Origin: Aradus depressus
Taxonomy: Eukaryota > Arthropoda > Insecta > Hemiptera > Aradidae
Length of the DNA: 64,000 nucleotides
Assembly (NCBI GenBank): GCA_963662175.1
Contig: OY759214.1
Location: forward strand, 4,960,001 to 5,024,000
Direction: 5' to 3'
The position numbers were made by a program, and so were the translations under genes. The notes under the pieces are model-generated. The model ran no database searches and was not told the origin of the DNA. It was given only the letters and a program-made list of their open reading frames with translations. Positions 20,763-31,940 of this stretch are shown here, piece by piece; the first letter of the stretch is position 1; each line of letters starts with the position of its first letter.

Positions 20763-21576
20763 GGATTGGAAATTTTGTTCACCTCTTGGCTTTGTGTAGA
20801 ATTTGCTGGTTGTTGATTTGCGAGTTCCTGTGTTTCAAGTCGAGAAGCTTCCAAAGCCGTAGCTTTAGTCAATACATCAGAAAAAGTATTTGAATCGGAC
20901 TGTAACAACAGTTCCCTAATCCAATTGTCTTTAAGCCCTCTGATAAACTGTGCCCTCAAGAAAACATCCGCCACCGAGACGGTTTTGCTACAAGTGCATG
21001 TTGCAGAAAATTTACATTCAGGAAGGTCGCGCTGTAGCGCCGCAACAAATTCAGCGATGTTTTCGTTAGGTTTCTGGTAGGTACTCAAGAAATAATGTTG
21101 TGAAACAACTGTGTTTCTGGGTGGTGCAAGCATTCGGCTAAATGCTTCAGTGAGATCCCTGTATGAGAGGTTTTTGATTGGTTTGTCGGGACCCAGCATC
21201 GAAGATAAGTTGTTACAATGAGTGGAACCGATCGAAACACTGAGAAGTTGAGCTTGCTTGGAAGGGTCAGTGACATTTTTGACCAACAAATAGTTTTCGA
21301 AGCGCTCCAGGTAGTTTTTGAATCTCTCTTTTTGTGAATCGAAAACTTCAAACGGAGGAATGTTATTATTAATGACAGTACTTACAGTATCGACGCGAGA
21401 AAATGACAATTTTTCAGTAAGTTGACTGACCAGAGTTGTTGCCAGGGTTGCTTGACTTCGGTTGAAAAGATCTAACAGCCTTTCGAACTGTTCGGCGTCC
21501 ATTGTAGTTATTTTCGATATAAATCCACTTGGTCACTTACAGTTACGGAATGATGTTTAATCGTCGCCAAATAAAG
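20763..21576 (-). pseudogene. gag: Second, truncated internal copy: primer site plus gag 5' part
   Basis: Directly beyond the 3' LTR at 21577 the sequence continues with the same leader and gag start as at 26404, the ATG at 21502. It follows gag for about 245 codons and then breaks into the 129-bp repeat (the last natural residues are NKISN). The nucleotide match to 25665-26478 is almost perfect. This LTR-internal-LTR-internal layout shows a tandem pair joined through a shared LTR, the second member cut off. Confidence 0.88.
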
Positions 21577-21756
21577 TGTTTATTTACTATTTGGAAACAG
21601 GGAAGCATAATATAAGCACGCATTTGAACTCTCAATATAATCTGGATAGAAAATGTAACATGAACACATTAGAATAGTCTGGTTGGAAAGGTGACGCCAT
21701 AATCTCTACTAAACAACTTATGAAGTAAACAGGTAAACATTGTTGAGGTTATAACA
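21577..21756 (-). mobile_element. 3' LTR of Ty3/gypsy element
   Basis: This 180-bp LTR (minus strand TGTTATAACCTCAACAATG to AATAAACA) differs from the 5' LTR at 26479-26658 at only about two positions. That implies recent insertion or conversion. Confidence 0.88.
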
Positions 21757-21768
21757 GTCTTCCCCCTT
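21757..21768 (-). other. Polypurine tract
   Basis: The minus strand AAGGGGGAAGAC abuts the 3' LTR start TGTTATAACC. This is the plus-strand primer position. Confidence 0.85.
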
Positions 21769-21827
21769 AATTTGGAACTTGAATATTGAAAAATTTTATG
21801 GGGTTCAAAACTTCAGCTGATAGTCCC

Positions 21828-24800
21828 CTAGATAGGCTGGAGGTCGGCGAGTCCTTCCAGAACGTCTCGGCTCGACCGTAGGAGTTCTCGGACCTGGATC
21901 TCTGGTGCTGAGGCGGAAGTGTACTGAGGTAATGCAGGGTTTCTTTCTGGAACCGAAATAGACTTCTCTTCCTGAGGAGTAGCCAGAGGAACTTGCCATA
22001 GCCGAGGTTCTGTGGCTTGCAGATTGAAATGGACCTTCTTCACCAGGGTATGGCGGAGTTGGTCCAGATGTCGTTTGATGGTGTAGCCAGAGTCGAGTTT
22101 CACAATGTAGTGCAGTACCCCCAATTTTTGAATGATGGTACCAAAAACCCAGGTGTACTTATTGTTCTGTGAGTAGTCCCTTACTTGGACCCTCTCCCCC
22201 ACTTTAAAAGTGCGGAGAACCTGGTATGTTGAATCTGGATTTTTAGCTGGATGATAAGGCCGGAGTGCATCTAGCTTGATCCTGAGCTTCCGATGAAGGT
22301 AGCGCTCAGCTGGAGACTGGCCACAAGCAAGTGGCGTTGGGCGATAACGAAGAAGGACGTCCTGAACCTTTACATGAATGGATCATCCTCGAGTGCCTTC
22401 AGTCGCTGCTTCAGAGTCTGAACTGTCCGTTCAGCTAAGCCATTGGTAGCTGGATGTCCGGGAGCAATTAGTTTTTGAAACATTCCATGTTCGGTGCAAT
22501 AGGATTTGAATTCAGCGCTTGTGAATATTGAAGCGTTATCACTCACCATGATCTGCGGATATCCATGGGTTGAAAAAATATTGTTTAGAAGTTTGATGGT
22601 ACTTGTTGCATCTGGGTAAATAGGTTAAAGAATAAGCCGCTTGGAACACTTAATATATATATTTAGACAACACCTTTATTAACAAACCGCGTACTGACGA
22701 ATACAATGTTACTATTCACAATAAGTCCCTTTATCACCGCGAACTTAGTTTTTTCACCTTTTTTCCACACAAAAGACAGACCGCGAATCAACAAACTGAA
22801 CGACACAAGTAGTTCAATCAATCACACCACTCACTCACCACAGGTCGTTCAAGGAACACACCGTAGGTATCGATTCTCGGCGTGTTCCCGAATTCACCCG
22901 CTCTCCACGACTCAACAGTACTCATGGTAGTAGGTGCGGTTGAAATGACCTTCACGTCTACCCACTTAGATTACGCATCCACGCAGACAAGAAAATAGTG
23001 ATTGTTATAGGGTCCAGCGTAATCAATATGTATCCTTTTCCAGTTTGATTTAGGCTCCTCCCAAGGATGTACAGGGTTTTTCGGTGGATTGTGCTTCACC
23101 AACGCGCAGCGTTTGCAAGACTTGACTACTTTTTCGATGTCAGAGTCGATGTTTTTCAAATATACATACCGTCGTGCAAGTTGCTTCATTTTGGTTATAC
23201 CAACATGTGTGGAATGGAGCTCCTGAAGTACGAGGTCTCGAAGAGTACATGGGATTACGACACGGCTGTCTTTGAACAAAACACCGTTATCCAAGGTAAA
23301 AGGAGATTCGGCGGATTCATTCATGAGTTGATGTTTGATTCGATTTAACTCAACATCTTTTCCAGTTTCCTGTGCTAATACTTCAGCAGTGAGCAACTCG
23401 TTAGATATTTCGAAAATTGAATCCATGTGCAAAAGTTGAACTTCCTCATTAAGCATCGTGTCAATTGAAGGATGATTCTGTTCCACAGCTGCTCTAGAAA
23501 GGCAATCTACGTTAGTATTGGCTTCGCCCTTTTTGAATTTAACTGAATAATCAAAGCCAGACAGAAATGAAGCGTAACGTAGGAGTCTGCTGGAAGTCAT
23601 AGGAGGCAAATGTTTTTTCTGGTGAAATATACGAGTAAGTGGCTCGTTATCGGTGACAAGTGTGAAATGGATACCATAAAGATAGTTAAAAAAATGAGTT
23701 ACGGCAAACATAATGGCAAGGGCTTCTCTATCGAGCTGACTATAGTTACGTTCAGAAACTGTCAGTGACCTGGAAGCATAAGCGATTGGTCGTTCTTCAT
23801 CATTGACCATGTGACTCATCACTGCAGCAATGCCGGTAGGACTGGCGTCGGAGGTCAGAACGATCGGAAGATGTGGGTCAAATGGTACCAAGTCTCTGTC
23901 TGTAGTCATTTCATTCTTGAGGTGGATAAAGGCAGATTCGCATGCCTTGGACCATTTGGATGTTTTATATTTACAAAGCAGGTTTCTTAAGGGTGTAGTC
24001 ATAGTAGAGAGGTCTGGAATAAATCGTGCATAGTATGTTAGCATGCCAAGGAAACGTCTAACATCATCAACGTTACTAGGGCGAGGCATATCTAGGACGG
24101 CTTGAACTTTTTCTGGTGATTTTGAAATTTTGTTATGTTCGATTATATGGCCCAGGTATTCGATTTTTTCAGAAAGAAGGAACACTTATCTTTGTTCAAG
24201 TGCAAATCATGAGCCTGCAGACGGTGGAGGCAAGCTACCAAATTTGAATAACACTCGTCTCTAGTTGAGCCATGTACGATGATATCATCATAATACGTCT
24301 CTGTTTTATTCAACCCGTGCAAAATTTGATTCAAAATTCTATTAAATTCACTTGGGGCTGTTTTAATTCCAAAACTCAATCTGAGCATTCGGTAGGTTCC
24401 CCTATGAGTAGTTATAGTCTGGATTTCACTACTTGCGTCATCGACCGCAACATGGAGGTATGCTTTAAATATATCTAATTTACAGAAAAATTTAGAATTT
24501 CGCAAATTGTGAAGAACGTCTGGAATGGGTCGAATTGGGTAGTTTACTGAGACAAGGCGTTCGTTTACTCCTACCTTATAATCGACTCACAAGCGAACTG
24601 CGTTGTTTCTTTTGGGAATGACCACCAAGGGAGAGCCCCAGTCAGTCTTGTCGATCCTAGAAATAATACCCGCTGATTCCAGGTTATCCAATTCCACTTC
24701 CACTTTGGATCTGAGAGCATAAGGCACATCGCGTTCCCTAGTGTAGATAGGCTTGGCGTTTTCGCGCAATTTCAGAGAAACCTTATAGTTTGGAATGCAA

Positions 24801-26404
24801 CCTATTGTCTGTTCGAACACATTAGAATAGCGACTAATAATATCTTCAATAGAAAAGGATTCATTTAGAAAAACTGACTTGGTTTGATTGACACAGAATT
24901 TTCGATCTTTATCTATTTCTTCTAGGCTGATCTTCAAATGTCTAATCCATATGCGGCCTAAAATGGCTGGACGACCCTTAGGAACTACATACAATTCTTC
25001 GATAGAACTACGTCCTTTATAGGTCACTCTAAGAGAAACTTTCCCCTTAGGCTGGAAAACGTCATTGGTATATGCTCGAAAATAAATGTTGGTTGGAGTT
25101 AGAGAAATGTTCAGCTGCAAACTCTGGAATTCATCCTCTAGGATCAGAGAAAAACCCGCCCCCGAGTCTACTTCCATGCGGACTGGGTGGTCGTTGACGG
25201 ATACAGTGACGAGATACTTCTGAGAGTCAGCAACGGAGTTTGTACAAGGCAGCTGGTCGAAAATATCCACAATATTCTTATCTGAATTATTCTAGCACAC
25301 TTCTGTAACCTGATTGAGACCATATGAAAGAGTATTGTCTTCAAAAGATCGCATGTGTTTAGTAATATTATCCGCGGATGAATCGTTAGAGTTAGATTTC
25401 GAATATTGATGAGGATACTTGTCGTTCAGGAGTGTTGTTATGCAAACCGGCATAACGTGTCCGTTCTTGCCACAGGCGGAGCAGCGTAATTTGGATCTAT
25501 CGATGCGACAATCTGGAGCACGGTGGTTATTTCTACCGCATTTGAAACAAAGATCACTGATACCGAGTTTTGCATAATCGATTCAAGGTTTTGAACGGTT
25601 TCTCGAAGAACCCTTTGCCGTGGATGGTGATTTAGAACGTTTCTGGGACTTATCACGACGAGAACGATTGGAAATTTTGTTCACCTCTTGGCTTTGTGTA
25701 GAATTTGCTGGTTGTTGATTTGCGAGTTCCTGTGTTTCAAGTCGAGAAGCTTCCAAAGCCGTAGCTTTAGTCAATACATCAGAAAAAGTATTTGAATCGG
25801 ACTGTAACAACAGTTCCCTAATCCAATTGTCTTTAAGCCCTCTGATAAACTGTGCCCTCAAGAAAACATCCGCCACCGAGACGGTTTTGCTACAAGTGCA
25901 TGTTGCAGAAAATTTACATTCAGGAAGGTCGCGCTGTAGCGCCGCAACAAATTCAGCGATGTTTTCGTTAGGTTTCTGGTAGGTACTCAAGAAATAATGT
26001 TGTGAAACAACTGTGTTTCTGGGTGGTGCAAGCATTCGGCTAAATGCTTCAGTGAGATCCCTGTATGAGAGGTTTTTGATTGGTTTGTCGGGACCCAGCA
26101 TCGAAGATAAGTTGTTATAATGAGTGGAACCGATCGAAACACTGAGAAGTTGAGCTTGCTTGGAAGGGTCAGTGACATTTTTGACCAACAAATAGTTTTC
26201 GAAGCGCTCCAGGTAGTTTTTGAATCTCTCTTTTTGTGAATCGAAAACTTCAAACGGAGGAATGTTATTATTAATGACAGTACTTACAGTATCGACGCGA
26301 GAAAATGACAATTTTTCAGTAAGTTGACTGACCAGAGTTGTTGCCAGGGTTGCTTGACTTCGGTTGAAAAGATCTAACAGCCTTTCGAACTGTTCGGCGT
26401 CCAT
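21828..26404 (-). pseudogene. gag-pol: Ty3/gypsy gag-pol polyprotein, one frame with several stops
   Basis: From the ATG at 26404 a single frame reads gag, two CCHC knuckles (CFKCGRNNHRAPDC and CSACGKNGHVMPVC, near 25540-25440) and protease (EVDSGAG). Reverse transcriptase follows (KLDIFKAYLHV, then TYYDDIIVH), then RNase H (LTSDASPTG, LDREALAI, LVTDNEPL). Integrase follows with a Zn finger (HSTHVG...CKRC) and DDE core (IDYAGP, MVSDNASIF, ATNGLAERT). It is broken by in-frame stops near 25585, 25294, 24589 and 22973. There are frameshifts near 24170 and 22380, and a solo LTR in the integrase. Two CCHC boxes, one frame and a TGGCGAC primer site suggest the mag lineage, but this is inference. 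The element is inactive. Confidence 0.88.
22604..22917 (+). mobile_element. Solo LTR inside integrase, 5-bp duplication GTACT
   Basis: A 314-bp segment from TGTTGCATCTGGGTAAAT to ACGACTCAACA is flanked by GTACT at 22599-22603 and 22918-22922. Removing it and one GTACT restores the integrase frame around ATGAGTACCATC. It belongs to the same family as the solo LTR at 7135 (matching ends, ACAACACC, CCGCG and CGTGTTCCCGAATTCACCC blocks), but is about 200 bp shorter. Confidence 0.88.
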
Positions 26405-26462
26405 TGTAGTTATTTTCGATATAAATCCACTTGGTCACTTACAGTTACGGAATGTTGTTTAA

Positions 26463-26471
26463 TCGTCGCCA
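26463..26471 (-). other. Primer binding site of Ty3/gypsy element
   Basis: The minus strand TGGCGACGATTAAAC follows the LTR by about seven bases. The first nine bases match the complement of a tRNA-Ser(GCU)-type 3' end. Confidence 0.55.
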
Positions 26472-26478
26472 AATAAAG

Positions 26479-26658
26479 TGTCTATTTACTATTTGGAAAC
26501 AGGGAAGCATAATATAAGCACGCATTTGAACTCTCAATATAATCTGGATAGAAAATGTAACATGAACACATTAGAATAGTCTGGTTGGAAAGGTGACGCC
26601 ATAACCTCTACTAAACAACTTATGAAGTAAACAGGTAAACATTGTTGAGGTTATAACA
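26479..26658 (-). mobile_element. 5' LTR of Ty3/gypsy element
   Basis: A 180-bp partner of the LTR at 21577. Its outer end joins a unit of the 129-bp array (CGTGTTCAG), which fixes the boundary. Confidence 0.88.
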
Positions 26659-26787
26659 CGTGTTCAGTTAAGTTCTGGCCAGTATTAATGGAAATGTTAA
26701 TGGAATCATGTAGGCTTTAGAAATCTTTTATATACTTTAAAATGGAAGATAGAGTCAATCAACTGTTTTATGGATTCTGTTATGTAG
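26659..26787. repeat. 129-bp repeat, continuation after the insertion
   Basis: A seventh unit of the array at 19991, followed by unique A/T-rich sequence to 26960. Confidence 0.9.
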
Positions 26788-26960
26788 TGTTTAAGGTGTT
26801 AATTGCTGCTTCCAGTCTTTATTTGATATGTTTTTTTAATACATGTTGAGAATTGACATTTTAAAATATTGTTTCTTTTGAACTAGGTGATTTTTATTGG
26901 TAATGTAGAATCAAAAAAATTAGCAATATAAACAGAAAAAATATTTTTTGAATATTGAGA

Positions 26961-27250
26961 GCGCTGGTAGCTCAGAGGTAACATGCTAGTCTACTGAGTT
27001 CAAGATCGCGGGTTTGAAACCCAGCCGAGTATCTTAACTTTTTTTTATCTTTGTGGTAAAGGAACCTTGAGCACGCCGACTTTCTGATGGGATGTCAGTT
27101 CTCGTAAAGACCCCTAAGTGAATAAAAATTTAGAGCAGGCAAAATTTAGGACCATCATAGTAGAGTAGGGCTCGTGTCCACCAGAGTGACGAAAGAGTGA
27201 TATGGTAGTAGGCGATATGACCTCGTAATCCCGGGCATGAGTCGCAATAA
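26961..27250 (+). mobile_element. tRNA-derived SINE (family 1), near full length
   Basis: The head GAGCGCTGGTAGCTCAGAGG contains the A box and GGGTTTGAAACCC is the B-box region. The body matches the reverse complement of the copy at 8818 (GACCCCTAAGTGAATAAAAA, GTAGTAGGCGATATGACCTC) and ends in CCGGGCATGAGTC. Confidence 0.85.
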
Positions 27251-27690
27251 CTAACTCTTTTAAATGGCCGGGTCATTAAGCGTATACAATTGGAAAATAG
27301 TAAATAAATAGTTACTCACCATAATGTGGATTATTTATTGAGGTACAAGTGGACGATATGTAAGTATATGATCTGTAGGTACATATTGTGATATATTTAT
27401 ATCCAGTATTACCCGGCATTGCCCGAGGAACGTTTTCTCAGAATATCTCTCATGCGATTTCTAAACAATTCTTCGACAATACATTCATGACATTGCAATT
27501 TTCTATGATTCACGAGGAAATAAAGCATATCCCGGAAAAAAGCAACGATGTTTTTTGTTTTGCCATGAAAACAAATTTAAGACCGAGCAGCAGTGGTCAT
27601 CGTAGCTCGTAATTTCAAAGCAACAGCGGTCCCCCCATAGTATGGTGGGCTTGGCAACTCAGCCGTGCAACTGTGGACATCCCTGTTAGT
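27251..27690. other. Unassigned intronic stretch
   Basis: Contains ATTACCCGGCATTGCCCGAG, reminiscent of rolling-circle element sequence, but no gene was recognised. Confidence 0.35.
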
Positions 27691-27905
27691 AAGTACTTAT
27701 GTGTGGAACGCTGGGCACCACAGCTAGTATTTAGAAACGCTGGTGACCGGAGCTAGTATTTGCGAGCAAAGGTGGACGCCCCAGCTAGTACGTGCTTAGG
27801 AACCGTTCCTAAGCACCGTTACGGTGGTTACCCCAGCTAGTATGTGTTCAGAAACGCTGGTGACCGGAGCTAGTATTTGCGAGCAAAGGTGGACTCCCCA
27901 GCTAG
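27691..27905 (+). mobile_element. Helitron-like 3' ends in tandem
   Basis: The tetranucleotide CTAG followed by T or A recurs five to six times after GC-rich segments (CCCCAGCTAGTA). One copy is preceded by the hairpin CACCGTTACGGTG. A 120-bp unit with AAACGCTGGTGACCGGAGCT is repeated at 27732 and 27852. Rolling-circle transposons end in a hairpin plus CTRR, so this may be a cluster of Helitron termini. No Rep/helicase sequence was seen. Confidence 0.35.
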
Positions 27906-27949
27906 ATGTTGGAACAAACAAACAACTCTCGTTTTAGCTTTATTATTAT

Positions 27950-28826
27950 TGTAGCGGTCTATGTAACCCTACATGGATGTATGAGAGTAGAGGGGAGTAT
28001 TACTGCCGACTAGACCACGCCTACTAGAGATGCATAGGGGTTATCCGTATTGAATTTTTTTCTGTCAATAAAATTAAATAATGTTGATGATTGGCCTGCA
28101 TAAAAATACTGATGTAAACCTGTGATGTCATGAAGTTGTAAAAAAAAAAATGTTAATGGTTTTAAAAGAAAAAAAATTGAAAAGGCACTGTAACATGTGG
28201 ACATGATATAAGGAGGCCATGTTCTCTAGGCATGGTAAAAAAAAGAGGGTTGTTCGTTGTGAGAGTGTCAGTGGGGAGGTGCTTAGAGGAGTGACATACT
28301 AATAAAAATGTGTTTAGTGAACGAGTGATATGCCTGAGGACCCGGAAGCACCGCTAAAGAGTATCACGTTATGATCGATGGTCATGTGATGACGAGACAT
28401 TGAACGAGAGTACGAAAGTCGAGAGAACAGAACATGATATAATTCAAGGGATAAACCCCAGGAGTCAGAAGGCAACGCGATGGACATACCTGCAACCTAT
28501 TTTCGCAAATGAAACAACAACTGGATCATCTTGCCATCAGTTGGAGTATTTCAAGCCTGTATGTGTGGTAAACCTATGTGTGTACACCATGTAACTAACA
28601 CCAAATTTTTTTATAAAAAAAAAATATAGATAAAAAAGGAAATTTTAAGATATAAAATAAACTAATTTTTAAATAATGTAATTTATTGTTCATTGTTTCT
28701 TTTAATGTTATAACAACCATTTCAGCTCATCTTTTTTCATTATGAATTTATGAATGTAACTTCGTTTTATAGTATCTTTTTCTTTTCGCGATTGATAAAA
28801 TCAAAAAAGTAAAAACGAGCGTTACA
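27950..28826 (+). mobile_element. 5' LTR of large LTR element without pol
   Basis: An 877-bp LTR from TGTAGCGGTCTATG to ACGAGCGTTACA. The partner at 33329 matches closely but lacks the stretch corresponding to about 28419-28709. AATAAA and A-rich tracts occur in the 3' part. Confidence 0.88.
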
Positions 28827-28830
28827 TTAA

Positions 28831-28855
28831 TGTCGCTTCGAACAGGGACTTGAAA
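28831..28855 (+). other. Primer binding site, degenerate tRNA-Lys(UUU) type
   Basis: Just inside the LTR the sequence has CGAACAGGGACTTGAA, 16 bases identical to the complement of the tRNA-Lys(UUU) T-arm region. TGTCGCTT stands in place of TGGCGCC. A separate TGGCGCCCGAA lies downstream at about 28871. Confidence 0.5.
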
Positions 28856-28968
28856 CATTAAATTTTATATGGCGCCCGAAAAAAAATAATAAAAAGACCT
28901 TATTTGTAATTCTGTAAAAACATTTGTAAAAAATAATTTCATAATTTCTGTAAAAGTTAACGTCCAAA

Positions 28969-29415
28969 ATGGCCGACTCAGATATTGGTTCAGAACGCGG
29001 TGACGAAAAGCAAGATGGTGGGCTGAGAGTAATGGGGGATAGCCAAAATAAAAATCAAATATTAATCATGTTCCAAAAATTAATGGCTGAAAATAAAATA
29101 ATTAATAATAATATCTCGGAACTTAAACAACAAAATGAAAAGAATCTGTCAGAACTTAAACAAACATATGATAAAAATACTTCTGAATTAAAAAATAACA
29201 TTGACCAAATGAATAAAAACATCGTGGAATTTGGTAATAAACGGATAGTAGAAATAAAAAAGATAACTAATAGAGTAGACCAAATGATAAAAAGTAGTAC
29301 GCACGATAACAAACAAATAAATGAAACTGACAAACAAAATAATAACACGGACGAAATTATAGTGGAGAATAAAACGGACTTACGGATAGTCAGAATAATT
29401 CTGAAAATACATTAA
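28969..29415 (+). pseudogene. Gag-like N-terminal coiled coil
   Basis: The ORF starts MADSDIGSERGDEKQDGG, in the same style as the gag start at 12732. It continues with repeated SELKQ, LKNNIDQMNKNI and KKITNRVDQM heptads, a clear coiled coil. It stops after 148 codons without a gag core. The following 400 bases (to 29834) encode only Lys/Asn-rich sequence ending in KHNCSNNNNKNKFKKS. The long LTR element thus has a gag beginning but no capsid core or pol. Confidence 0.6.
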
Positions 29416-31002
29416 TAGTAGATGATACTCAGAAAAATAAGTTAAAGTTAACTAAAAAGAAATTAAAGACAAATAGGAGAGAGTGTAGGAAGGAAAATGA
29501 AATAAAAAAGAAATTAAGAACAAATAAGAAACTAGACAAATTTAAATTTATTAAAGACATAATCAGAATAAATGGTATTGTGATAAAAAAACATAAGTAT
29601 GGTAATTGTAGAAAAATAAAAATATTATATCATAAAAAGATCCCAAACGTAAGAAAACATAAAATAAATAAAAATAAGATGTCTAAAAAAATTGGATATC
29701 AAGAAATAAATTTAAATGAATATGTAAATAAGTTTAATAAAACTAATAGTTATAAAAATAAAAGTCGTAAAAAACTTAAGTGCAAACATAATTGCAGTAA
29801 TAATAATAATAAAAATAAGTTTAAAAAAAGTTGACCAGCCGTCTCATCAAGAGACTCAAGTGGTATTTCTGTTTTTCTTTGTGATTATATTTCCTTGTTG
29901 TGATATATTTCATAGTTGGAAATTATGTAATAAAGGTGAAAAAAAATAAAAAAATAGTAAGACATTGTACCTAGGGCAAAGAAATGAACTAAATTATAGA
30001 AAAATAATAATTATAAATAATATTCACAAATTTCGGAGAAAACACAATCAAAGAATTAATTATAAATATAAGAGAAAGAAATGATAAATGTTTAACCGAT
30101 GGAAATTTTGTATTTGAAAATTGCTTGTCTTGGATTATATTGTAAATGGAACTTTAATGAATAATTGAAAGTAAATAAAAAAATAAATAAATAAAGATAT
30201 TGAACGAAAGAAACTGTATAAGTGTCACCGACGTTATGTCAAAGGAATCGAAATGATTGAAGTAATTAATGAAAAATGTACCTGAGATTTGATATCACAA
30301 TTTTGTCTGTCAAGAATAGTTTGCGTGTAAAATTTGTGTTGATAAAAAAATGAATAAAATAAATATAAACAAAGAAGTGTCACTCGGTATTTGAGCTGTG
30401 TTTAATGAAGAAATAAAAACTAAAGTTAATAAGTAAAATTAATAAGGAGAGTAATAAACATGATATGGCAACTAAGTATTTGCGAGTCGAACTGATAAAC
30501 TAAGAAGACAGCTGTTTAGAGTATTAGGTTATATTATAACTGTCACTGAGTTTACAAACATGTCTCTAATGTAAACATGCACTGAACAAGTTCAACATAT
30601 GTAAACATGTACTCTATGTATTTTTATTTATATGTATTTTTTCTGGTATATGCTATTATAATGACTATTTATATTTTATATGTATTTAGGGTGGTTGCGT
30701 TGTATTACAAAAGATGTAATAATGACCATTTTTGGGTCTGAAGTTGATTAATAATATTATAGTGGGTATGTCTGGCTAGAAAAAAAAAATAAATAAATAA
30801 AATAGATTAATTAAAGAATAAAATAAGGGGATAATTAAATAATTATATTAAAATAATGTTTGGTGTACATGTGGTGCATTCTGAACAGAAAAGTTGTGAT
30901 TTTATATGTTTTTAAATAAAAACATAGTTATTTATTGGAATATTATATTTATGGTGGTTGTTGTTATGTTATATGGGAAGGTTTTATATAAAAAGTTTGC
31001 TA
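29416..31002 (+). other. Internal region of the LTR element, Lys-rich frames then non-coding
   Basis: Between 29416 and 29834 one frame gives a basic, Lys/Asn-rich peptide with a few Cys; I see no known domain. After that the sequence is A/T-rich without ORFs. No DTG, YxDD or DDE motif was found on either strand. Confidence 0.45.
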
Positions 31003-31609
31003 TGAGATGAAAATGAAATGAAATGAAAATGAAAATAAATTTTATTATTCTGGGACCGAGGTCCCCTAAGAATAAATACATACAGAGAGTGATGAAAATG
31101 AAACAATGAAATATAGTATCAGAACAGAAATAAAAATATAGGTAGGTAAATAAAAATTAGTGCTACATTGGAGAAAAACTATACAACTAAAAAATAGATA
31201 AACAAGAAATAGAAAAACAGGAAAAAACATAAAATTAACAACTTCTATATGATGAAACAAAATAAATAAAAGTATCTACAAAAATAAAAGAGAATAAGTA
31301 AAAAAGAAAAAAAGCAAATCTATACAACTAAGAAAGAAATAAAATTGATAATATAAATAAATATAAATCGACCGAGCATAGTACGGTGGTTGATTATAAA
31401 AGAGAAGGAAGGATGCCCAGCCAAGGTTAAAAATAAAATTAATTAAGAAAGCAGAAAATAAGATAAGATAAAAAATAAATAAATGCATAATAAAAATATA
31501 TTAATGCGTAAATGAGCCAAAAATCAATATTATTGATTATGAACGAATAATTTAGAAAATATGATAAAAAAATATAATAAAACTAGAGAATGACAAAGAC
31601 AAGAAAGAG

Positions 31610-31655
<46 letters not shown>

Positions 31656-31940
31656 GGGGGAAAAGTGATTAGAATGATTAGATAATTAAGGTTGACGAAT
31701 TAGAGAATACGGGGGAGAGATCAAAGAGGAGTGGATTGTTTGGTGAAGAGGAATTGGAATAGTGAGGATTTGAAGGAAGCCACGGAAGGAGAGTGACGAA
31801 TTGGGGGAGGCAGGGAGTTCCAAAGAGTGGAGGCCTGGACAAGGAATGAATTGTGGAAGGCTGAGGAGCGATGGGAGGGGATGAAGAGGTCTGAAGGACG
31901 GGATCTAGTGTGCCTCTGGTGAACCGAGGACTGGAATTGA
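31003..31940 (-). pseudogene. CR1/Jockey-like non-LTR 3' end, nested in the LTR element
   Basis: On the minus strand, from about 31910, the frame reads SRPSDLFIPSHRSSAFHNSF, then LVQASTLWNSLPPPIRHSPS and FKSSLFQFLFTKQS to a TGA. The LWNSLP...R...S...FK...L pattern is the usual C-terminus of CR1/L2/Jockey-type ORF2. A long T-rich 3' UTR follows, with a 41-base A run on + at 31612-31652. It then has a GGGACCTCGGTCCC hairpin, AATAATAAA and an ATTTC-type simple-repeat tail at about 31005-31045. It is 5'-truncated and inactive. Confidence 0.75.

Noticed and set aside
23067..24478. Plus-strand ORFs within the pol region
   Set aside because: They are antisense shadows of the Ty3/gypsy polyprotein.
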